56,571 nucleotides of DNA, from positions 1-56,571 of the forward strand of contig CAJUMM010000007.1 of NCBI GenBank assembly GCA_910586955.1, written 5' to 3'. The DNA is from an uncultured Lachnospiraceae bacterium (GTDB lineage Bacteria > Bacillota > Clostridia > Lachnospirales > Lachnospiraceae). This document shows, in pieces, positions 50,869-56,571 of the stretch (position 1 is the stretch's first letter; every line of letters starts with the position of its first letter). Below the pieces are notes generated by a model, which ran no database searches, had not been told where the DNA came from, and saw nothing but the letters and a program-made list of their open reading frames with translations. The translations under genes were made by a program, and so were the position numbers.

Positions 50869-52221
50869 ATGGAAAAAGAATATTTATTAAGAGAACAGCC
50901 TTTGCGGGCTTTATTCCTATTTGCCCTTCCCATGATTGTGGGAAATTTGTTCCAGCAGTTTTACACCATGGCAGATTCCATGGTGGTAGGACGCTATGTA
51001 AGTGAAAATGCTCTGGCAGCCGTAGGAGCCTCCTATTCCCTGACCAATGTATTTATCTGCGTAGCCATCGGAGGCGGCGTAGGATCTTCCGTCCTCACCA
51101 GCCGGTATTTCGGAGCCCGGGAGTACGGCCGGATGAAAGAATCCATTTCCACGGCCCTGCTCTCCTTCCTGGCCATAAGCCTGATCCTTTCTGCCCTGGG
51201 CCTTTTGTTCGGCAGGGAATTTATGATATTCCTGAAAACCCCGGTGGACATTCTGGATATGGCCGTGGAATACCTGGATATCTATTTCTGCGGCCTGCCT
51301 TTTCTCTTTATGTATAATATCCTTTCCTCCATGTTCAATGCCCTGGGACGCTCCCGGATCCCTCTATACCTGCTGATCTTCTCTTCCATATTCAATATCC
51401 TTCTGGATATCTTTATGGTCCGTTCCCTGCATTTAGGAATCGCAGGCGTAGCCTGGGCAACCCTTCTGGCCCAGGGAATCTCAGCCCTGGTCTCTCTCTT
51501 CATCTTCCTTCGGGAATTAAAGTCCTATCCGGGGACTCCCCGGAAGCTCTACAGTCCCGGAGAACTATCCTCTATGTGCCGGGTAGCCCTGCCCTCCATC
51601 TTCCAGCAGTCCACCGTCTCCATCGGCATGATGCTGGTACAGTCTGTGGTTAACAGCTTCGGCCCCCAGATGCTGGCCGGTTTCTCCGCCGGAATGCGGG
51701 TGGAAAGTATCTGCATCGTTCCCATGGCGGCCCTGGGCAACGCCATGTCCTCCTATACGGCCCAGAACCTGGGTTCCGGGCAGACCGACCGGGTACGGGA
51801 GGGCTATCACGCCGCATTGCGCCTGGTGACCTTCTTCGCCGTCCTTCTCTGCCTGGCCCTGGAGCTCTTCCACCGTCCCATTATCGCTTCCTTCTTAGAC
51901 AGCGACGGAACACGGCTTGCCCTGGAGACCGGCAGCAGTTACCTGAAATTTATCGGTTTCTTCTTCGCCCTCATCGGATTAAAAATGTCTACCGACGGAC
52001 TGCTGCGGGGTGCGGCAGATATGAAGCTTTTTACCCTGGCCAACTTAGCCAATCTCTCTTTGCGGGTCATTTTCGCCGTTACCATGGCTCCTCGGTTCGG
52101 CATTACCATGGTCTGGTACGCCGTACCCTTAGGATGGCTGGTAAATTTCCTGATTTCCTTCCTGGAATACCGCACCGGAAAGTGGAAGACTACTTTAAAC
52201 ACCACGGCGGGGACGTCTTAA
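50869..52221 (+). CDS. MATE family efflux transporter
   Basis: The 450-residue membrane protein has about 12 helices in two six-helix halves, with the family repeats (EYLLREQPLRALFLFALPMI at the start, AVGASYSLTNV near 46, and a matching second copy PSIFQQSTVSIGMMLVQSVVN near 245). It exports a drug or metabolite using a sodium or proton gradient. AGGAGAA lies ten bases before the ATG. It is followed by three MerR regulators, so its substrate may be sensed by one of them. Confidence 0.93.
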   Translation: MEKEYLLREQPLRALFLFALPMIVGNLFQQFYTMADSMVVGRYVSENALAAVGASYSLTNVFICVAIGGGVGSSVLTSRYFGAREYGRMKESISTALLSFLAISLILSALGLLFGREFMIFLKTPVDILDMAVEYLDIYFCGLPFLFMYNILSSMFNALGRSRIPLYLLIFSSIFNILLDIFMVRSLHLGIAGVAWATLLAQGISALVSLFIFLRELKSYPGTPRKLYSPGELSSMCRVALPSIFQQSTVSIGMMLVQSVVNSFGPQMLAGFSAGMRVESICIVPMAALGNAMSSYTAQNLGSGQTDRVREGYHAALRLVTFFAVLLCLALELFHRPIIASFLDSDGTRLALETGSSYLKFIGFFFALIGLKMSTDGLLRGAADMKLFTLANLANLSLRVIFAVTMAPRFGITMVWYAVPLGWLVNFLISFLEYRTGKWKTTLNTTAGTS

Positions 52222-52239
52222 CCAAACATCCCCGCCGTG
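52203..52239. terminator. Hairpin between the MATE and first MerR genes
   Basis: CACGGCGGGGA (52203-52213) and TCCCCGCCGTG (52229-52239) form a perfect 11-base stem that includes the MATE stop. The T runs that follow are weak, so the strength is uncertain. Confidence 0.5.
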
Positions 52240-52245
52240 AAATCC

Positions 52246-53094
52246 CTACTTTTGATAAAACGCTTCAATAGCCTCCGCCAGATAATCGGAGGTCCCTTCC
52301 CCGTAAGTCTCTTCTATATGCCGGCGCAGCTTTTCATTCTCCCGGTAATCCTTGGCCGCCTCCAGCATATAGCCCTTCATCTCCTTAAGCCGCAGGAACT
52401 GTTTGGATACGAACTCCATCTCTGCCACACATTCCCGGACTTCAAAGGTATTTACATCCGTGCCTTTCTTCCCTATGAGCTTTGTACGGGCAGCGTCGAA
52501 ACGCTTTCCCCAGGCTTCCGTCACCTGGGCGCTTAAAGGGTGAGTCGCCGCATCCATATAATTCTCTTTGCCGCCGTACCATTCCACCATCTTCGCCATG
52601 GTCTTCCGGGCCTCCTCCGTAGACATCTGTTCTAGAAGATATCTTTGGTAATTCTCCGGACTCCCATACTGTTTTGCCACTATTTCCCGGGCTTCCTTTG
52701 ACATATTGGCAAAAGAAGCCCTGCAGATTTCCTGGATATCCTCCCTGCTAAAGACTGCAAAATCCATGTTCTCCTCTCCTTTCAAAATCCTGCCGATGCT
52801 GTCTATCAGCCGGTTCAGCCGATCCCGTTCCAGTTCCAGCATCACTTTCTGGGTCTTTAGAATCTGGTTTCTATCAAAATCAGGATTGGAAAGAATCCCC
52901 CGGATTTCCTTTAAGGGCAGATCAAACTCCCGGAAATACAGGATCTGGCCCAAGATTTCCAGGGCTTTATCGTCATAAAGCCGGTATCCCGCCTCACTAT
53001 ACGCCGCAGGCTTAAGAAGGCCGATCTGATCATAATAGTGAAGAGTGCGCACACTGATACCTGTCTGTTTGGAAACCTCTTTTACCGTCTTCAT
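52246..53094 (-). CDS. MerR-family regulator with TipAS-type C-terminal domain
   Basis: The 282-residue protein has a MerR winged helix (residues 1-70: TVKEVSKQTGISVRTLHYYDQIGLL, then AYSEAGYRLYDD), a coiled-coil dimer helix around 75-110, and a C-terminal TipAS-like helical domain (SFANMSKEAREIVAKQYG, YLLEQMSTEEAR and EWYGGKENYMDAA). TipAS domains bind thiopeptide-like and other antibiotics, so this regulator probably activates a resistance gene, perhaps the MATE, on binding a drug. ATG 53094 has AGGAGG. Its promoter has the 19-base spacer typical of MerR targets, implying autoregulation. Confidence 0.88.
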   Translation of the reverse strand: MKTVKEVSKQTGISVRTLHYYDQIGLLKPAAYSEAGYRLYDDKALEILGQILYFREFDLPLKEIRGILSNPDFDRNQILKTQKVMLELERDRLNRLIDSIGRILKGEENMDFAVFSREDIQEICRASFANMSKEAREIVAKQYGSPENYQRYLLEQMSTEEARKTMAKMVEWYGGKENYMDAATHPLSAQVTEAWGKRFDAARTKLIGKKGTDVNTFEVRECVAEMEFVSKQFLRLKEMKGYMLEAAKDYRENEKLRRHIEETYGEGTSDYLAEAIEAFYQK

Positions 53095-53122
53095 AAAACC
53101 GCCTCCTGACTTTGATAAGATA

Positions 53123-53153
53123 ACCTTAGACTATGACCCAGGGTCAGGGTCAA
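53123..53153 (-). promoter_or_regulatory. MerR-type promoter with 19-base spacer and dyad, first MerR gene
   Basis: On the minus strand TTGACC and TAAGGT are exactly 19 bases apart, with a dyad (GACTATGACC at 53129-53138 and GGTCAGGGTC at 53142-53151, 8 of 10 matched) in the spacer, the hallmark of MerR-activated promoters. Confidence 0.78.
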
Positions 53154-53178
53154 GAGAAAACTTTAGATTTTTACATTT

Positions 53179-53964
53179 TTATGTTTCCTTTTCCAGGCGT
53201 CCGGCCCAATACCGGACCGCCTGCTCCAGAAATGCGGCACAGCCTGGTGTTTCTCTGTCGTAATATGCACGGAACCGCTCATCGCACACATACATAGATG
53301 CCACGCCTTCATGAGCTTTTGCAGAATAGGAAGGCCAGGTCATAGAAAGCCATTCCCTGTGAAGCCGCACCAGCTGTCCTGCCTCCGGGCTTTCCGGAGA
53401 AAACCCCTTAAGAACGCTCTCTTTCAGCCTTTGCCGGATCTCTTCCTCCAGGCTGTGAAAACGCTCCCAATTCTCCTGTGTCATGTCTAAAAGCTTCCGG
53501 TTGGATTCCTCGATGGTTTCCGCTTTGTACCGCTCCCGGAGCTCTTCCCCGTACCGTTCTTCATTCTCCCGGACAGCCCTTTCTTTTAATGCCGCAAATT
53601 TTTCCTGATCACTCATTTCATATTCCCCTTTCTTGGACTGAATGGTCTTGGCAACCGTCCGAATCAGTGCATCCAGCCGCGCTCTCTCTTCCTGAAGCTG
53701 GGAAAGCTGTTCCTCCAGGGCTTTCACAATATCAAAATCCTTCTCATAGAGAATATTTCCAATCTGCTTGAGCTCCAGCCCCCGATCCCGGTAAAAGAGA
53801 ATCTGCCAGAGCAGATCCGCCTCCCGCTCCCCGTAGAAGCGGTACCCGGAAGCTTCCGTATAAAGAGGCTTCAAAAGGCCAATCTCATCATAATACCGCA
53901 GGGTGCGTGCACTCACCCCCGCCAGCTCCGACAACTCCCGGATTCCGTATATTTTCTCCTTCAT
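53179..53964 (-). CDS. MerR-family regulator, second, TipAS-like
   Basis: The 261-residue protein (start ATG 53964 with AAGGAGG) has a MerR winged helix (IRELSELAGVSARTLRYYDEIGLLKP and TEASGYRFYGE), a coiled coil near 75-115, and a C-terminal Glu/Arg-rich helical domain (RERYKAETIEESNRKLLD; SMTWPSYSAKAHEGVASMYVCDERFRAYYDRETPGCAAFL, split at AHEGVA) resembling TipAS-type antibiotic-binding regions. It is 57% Glu/Arg/Leu-like in composition and soluble. It opposes the third MerR gene across a shared divergent promoter region and has its own 19-base-spacer promoter. Confidence 0.85.
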   Translation of the reverse strand: MKEKIYGIRELSELAGVSARTLRYYDEIGLLKPLYTEASGYRFYGEREADLLWQILFYRDRGLELKQIGNILYEKDFDIVKALEEQLSQLQEERARLDALIRTVAKTIQSKKGEYEMSDQEKFAALKERAVRENEERYGEELRERYKAETIEESNRKLLDMTQENWERFHSLEEEIRQRLKESVLKGFSPESPEAGQLVRLHREWLSMTWPSYSAKAHEGVASMYVCDERFRAYYDRETPGCAAFLEQAVRYWAGRLEKET

Positions 53965-53992
53965 CGGTATGCCACCTCCTTCGGACTGTCTC

Positions 53993-54023
53993 AGCATATC
54001 CCTTTCCCCGGCGTCAAAGTCAA
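53993..54023 (-). promoter_or_regulatory. MerR-type promoter with 19-base spacer, second MerR gene
   Basis: On the minus strand TTGACT and TATGCT are 19 bases apart, 29 bases before the start. A CCCCTTGAC copy lies here and an inverted copy lies in the divergent promoter. Confidence 0.7.
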
Positions 54024-54073
54024 GGGGTTTTCCAAAATATTTTTAAAATTTGCGAAAAAAGCTGTTTTTCCCC

Positions 54074-54104
54074 TTGACCTGTACGCTGGGGACACGTTTA
54101 TACT
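54074..54104 (+). promoter_or_regulatory. MerR-type promoter with 19-base spacer, third MerR gene
   Basis: TTGACC and TATACT are 19 bases apart. The leader to the ATG is about 125 bases and includes a possible 16-residue reading frame and a hairpin with AAGGAGG in its loop. Confidence 0.7.
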
Positions 54105-54236
54105 ATAGAAAAACCTTAAAAACAGCGAAACCCCGGACAATGCCCGGCAGGATTTACGGACGCAAAACGGCCGGAAATACTGCCAGATAAGGAGGCACTG
54201 GCAGGGGTGGAGCGGAACTGGAATAGGAGACAAGTT

Positions 54237-55133
54237 ATGCAGTTAAATGAAGTAAGCAAGCAGTTAGGCTTAAGCAAACGTGCCATAAAATTTTACGAGG
54301 AAAAAGGACTCCTTCAAGTGGAAAAGTCCCCCAACGGCTACCGGAATTACACCGAAGAAAATATCCGTACCTTAAAGGAAATCTCCCTCTACCGGAAGCT
54401 GGGAATCTCCCTGGCCCATATCCCCTCCCTTCTGTCCGGAGAGCATCCCGAACGGCTTAGGCAGATTTACGAAGAGAAGAAGCGGACCCTGTCCCTGGAA
54501 ACGGAAGAGCTTAAGGCCCTGGAATGCTTTCTGGAAAACCGGGACCTGGATACTGCCTATGCCGCTGTGGACTATGAAACCATCGGAAGGGCCATACAGG
54601 AGATGATCCCCGGCTTCTACGGCGCCTACTTTATGAATCACTTTCTGCCCTACCTGCAGATCCGGATCGAGACAGAAGAGCAGCAGAAAGCCTACGAAAC
54701 CATCATTGATTTTTGGGACAATACCAAAATCCACATTCCCCTCTTATTCCGCATCTCTGGCTTTATCACTCTCCGGCTCCTGCCTCGTCCGGCTATGGAA
54801 CAGCTTGTCCGTCAAATGGACGCCCGGCTTCAGAGCATGCTCCACCCCACGGAAGAAGAGTACCAAAAGCTCCTTGAACAGACCCGGAAGGGTGCAAAGC
54901 TCAAAAGCAGCCTCTTGGCCCGCTTTCATCCGGCCTTTATCGCCCAGCGCCGCTTTATGAAAAACCTTCAAGACTGCGGCTACAATGATATTTTCATCCC
55001 TGCCATGACCCGGCTCTCCCCCAAGTACCGGGAGTACCACCAGGCCCTGATGGCCGTCAACCAACGGATCTGCAAGGATCTGGGGCTCTACTATGACTCC
55101 AAATTCCGGATGGTTATGAAATCCCAAAAATAG
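54237..55133 (+). CDS. MerR-family regulator, third
   Basis: The 298-residue protein has a MerR winged helix (LNEVSKQLGLSKRAIKFYEEKGLL, then SPNGYRNYTEENIRTLKEI) and a coiled coil to about 115, but its C-terminal 180 residues (IGRAIQEMIPGFYGAYFMNHFLPYLQIRIET, split at GAYFM, and RRFMKNLQDCGYNDIFIPAMTRLSPKYREYH) are not the TipAS domain of its neighbours; I do not recognise them. ATG 54237 has AGGAGA at six bases; a GTG at 54207 with a farther AAGGAGG could add ten residues. It is divergent from the second MerR gene. Confidence 0.85.
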   Translation: MQLNEVSKQLGLSKRAIKFYEEKGLLQVEKSPNGYRNYTEENIRTLKEISLYRKLGISLAHIPSLLSGEHPERLRQIYEEKKRTLSLETEELKALECFLENRDLDTAYAAVDYETIGRAIQEMIPGFYGAYFMNHFLPYLQIRIETEEQQKAYETIIDFWDNTKIHIPLLFRISGFITLRLLPRPAMEQLVRQMDARLQSMLHPTEEEYQKLLEQTRKGAKLKSSLLARFHPAFIAQRRFMKNLQDCGYNDIFIPAMTRLSPKYREYHQALMAVNQRICKDLGLYYDSKFRMVMKSQK

Positions 55134-55141
55134 GCAGGCCC

Positions 55142-56419
55142 CTAATTTTTCAAAGCAGTAAGGGGTACCACAAATACCCCGTCCGGGCGGCGGTAGGCAG
55201 CGCTGGCCATGCCGCAGAGCACACAGAGGACTTTGGGCGGCCTGCCTTTGGGGTCTTTTTCAATCTCACGCCGGATATCGGTTAGATTTTCCGCTGCAGC
55301 GTCAATTTGATTCGCCCCCAGCTTGATCTCAAAGGCACACCACTCCCCGTCCGGCCGCTCCACTACCGCATCGATCTCCCGGTTTTTATAATCTTGATAG
55401 TGATAAAGAGCGCCGCCGAAAGACTCCGCATAAATTTTCAAATCCCGCTCACACAGTGCCTCAAAGAGAAAACCCAGGGTTTCCAATTCCTTCATAAGGG
55501 AATCCGGTGTGGCTTTCAACAGGGAACAGGCCAGGGACGGATCCGAAAAATGCCGCTTTACCGCCTGCTTCACACGCACGGAAGAGCGAATGCCTGCGGA
55601 AAAGGGCGGCTGGTTGTCCGTGAGAAACAGCCGTTCAAAAACATCCAGATACTCGCTGACAGTCTCTACGTCAATATCTTCATCGTCCATTTCCCGCACA
55701 TCATTTTTCAGAGTTTTGTTTGTGGCCGTAGTACTCTCGTTGCGGGCAAGGGACCGGAGCAAAAGCTTCATCTTAACCGTATTCCGCTTAATCCCGTCCA
55801 AACGGTATACGTCATCGTCAATCACCGCATTGAGATATTCCCCAGGGAGCAAGGCCGCCTGTTCCAAAGGCAGCTTCACACTTCCCGGCCAGCCGCCCCG
55901 GATAATTACCTCAATGAGTTTTTTTAATTGCACTTCCCCTGTCATCACCGCTTTCAGTTCCCCCCTGCAAAGTTCCTCTAAGGACACCTGGCCGGAGGAA
56001 TCTCCGGACTCATAAAGAGACATGGGCCGCATGCGCAGTTTGGCAATCCTCCCCGCACCGCTGTGAAGAATCCCTTTGTGATTAGGCGTGGCGGAACCTG
56101 TTAAAATAAATTTTCCTTTCTCCGCCGTCTGATCCACCTGATGACGCACCGCATCCCAGATAGGCGGAACCTCCTGCCATTCATCAATCAAACGGGGCGA
56201 CTCCCCTTCCAGAACCAAATCCGGAGAAATCTCCGCCAGTTTCCGGTTTTGGAATCCGCCTGCCGGATCACCCATAAAAATCTCACTGCTGCTGTGGTAT
56301 GCGGAAGTCCAGGTTTTTCCGCACCACTTAGGGCCTTCCACACAGACTGCGCCGAAGGTCCTTAAATATTCTTCCAATTTTGTATCAATCACTCGCGGGA
56401 TATAATTTTTCTTGTCCAT
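55142..56419 (-). CDS. AAA ATPase with DUF4143 domain
   Basis: The 425-residue protein has an N-terminal AAA_14-type P-loop (VEGPKWCGKTW near 30-40), a Walker B-like RLIDEWQEVP near 76 and LTGSATP near 109, and a C-terminal DUF4143 domain with a nuclease-like REIDAVVERPDGEWCAFEIKLG segment (split at DGEW) reminiscent of PD-(D/E)XK folds. It is a widespread family of unknown function, often variable between strains. ATG 56419 has AGAGGTGAGC four bases away. The gene is preceded by 23-base tandem repeats that overlap the promoter. A role in DNA processing is possible but unproven. Confidence 0.88.
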   Translation of the reverse strand: MDKKNYIPRVIDTKLEEYLRTFGAVCVEGPKWCGKTWTSAYHSSSEIFMGDPAGGFQNRKLAEISPDLVLEGESPRLIDEWQEVPPIWDAVRHQVDQTAEKGKFILTGSATPNHKGILHSGAGRIAKLRMRPMSLYESGDSSGQVSLEELCRGELKAVMTGEVQLKKLIEVIIRGGWPGSVKLPLEQAALLPGEYLNAVIDDDVYRLDGIKRNTVKMKLLLRSLARNESTTATNKTLKNDVREMDDEDIDVETVSEYLDVFERLFLTDNQPPFSAGIRSSVRVKQAVKRHFSDPSLACSLLKATPDSLMKELETLGFLFEALCERDLKIYAESFGGALYHYQDYKNREIDAVVERPDGEWCAFEIKLGANQIDAAAENLTDIRREIEKDPKGRPPKVLCVLCGMASAAYRRPDGVFVVPLTALKN

Positions 56420-56439
56420 AATTGCTCACCTCTAAAATT

Positions 56440-56468
56440 ATTATATCCCAACCCGACTGATCTTACAA
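56440..56468 (-). promoter_or_regulatory. Promoter of the DUF4143 gene
   Basis: On the minus strand TTGTAA and TATAAT are 17 bases apart. The -35 and spacer lie in the first copy of the tandem repeats. Confidence 0.65.
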
Positions 56469-56541
56469 CTTCAATCCGAGCGATTTTTAGTTTTCAACCC
56501 GACTGATTTTTAGTTTTCAACCCGATCAATTTTCAAATCAC
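56450..56541. repeat. 23-base tandem repeats upstream of the DUF4143 gene
   Basis: Three units of exactly 23 bases (56450-56472, 56473-56495, 56496-56518) and a partial fourth share the pattern AAYCCGA then GATTTTTAGTTTTC; units 2 and 3 are nearly identical. The first unit holds the promoter, so the repeats may be a protein-binding array. Confidence 0.75.
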
Positions 56542-56571
56542 CCCGCCGGCTTCCTTCTTCGGCTTCTTTTT

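Noticed and set aside
56450..56541. Possible CRISPR array near the right end
   Set aside because: The 23-base units are directly adjacent, without unique spacers, so they are tandem repeats.

Overview
The window looks like a chromosomal segment of a Gram-positive, probably spore-forming member of the Clostridia, most likely a gut Lachnospiraceae-type organism. This is inferred from strong AGGAGG-type ribosome binding sites before nearly every gene, lipoprotein-anchored binding proteins, a YtaF-type sporulation membrane protein, a SigV/RsiV-like ECF sigma pair, and three RbsA/RbsC/RbsB-type sugar importers. I saw no rRNA, tRNA, CRISPR array, insertion sequence or phage genes.

Layout. 0.1-6 kb: housekeeping uvrC and ftsH flank an AT-richer three-gene operon led by a small RelA/SpoT-type alarmone synthetase. 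6-12.4 kb: a sugar operon (fucose/arabinose-type isomerase, L-rhamnose-type mutarotase, binding protein, ATPase, permease) diverges from an AraC regulator. 12.5-14.2 kb: pyrG. 14.2-19.7 kb: a second sugar importer ending in an MBL-fold hydrolase, behind a consensus promoter that abuts a 29-bp palindrome; a related motif lies in front of the upstream iclR gene. 20.0-23.4 kb: an AT-rich 1125-residue STAND-like NTPase with TPR repeats, overlapping tail to tail with a DUF1846 gene that follows galE. 26.0-28.0 kb: a decayed DHDPS/GntR locus and a four-gene DUF3990/DUF3791 cluster that resembles a toxin-antitoxin unit. 28.1-32.0 kb: an orphan FGGY kinase and a polar amino-acid ABC importer whose ATPase gene is frameshifted. 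32.0-39.9 kb: a third sugar-type importer co-transcribed with an AroE-like dehydrogenase, an iron-type alcohol dehydrogenase and a DeoC-like aldolase, opposite a LacI regulator. 40-50.7 kb: RsiV/SigV, two sodium-type symporters, an Fe-S protein, a peptide deformylase, a Ca-type P-ATPase, YtaF and an EndoQ-family nuclease. 50.9-56.5 kb: a MATE exporter, three MerR regulators whose promoters all have a 19-bp spacer, and a DUF4143 ATPase behind 23-bp tandem repeats.

How it works together. The window is dominated by carbohydrate scavenging: three separate importers, each under a different regulator class (AraC, IclR, LacI) and each joined to different enzymes. The most promising unexplained unit is the LacI-opposed operon at 32-38.5 kb. 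Its AroE-like protein keeps the catalytic Lys and Asp but lacks the Ser-x-Ser that binds shikimate, so it probably oxidises another, imported compound that the alcohol dehydrogenase and aldolase then process. The accessory defence/toxin-like genes (alarmone synthetase trio, STAND-TPR protein, DUF3990 cluster) are interspersed as AT-rich islets between housekeeping genes.

All functions are read from motifs and remembered family features; no database search was run.
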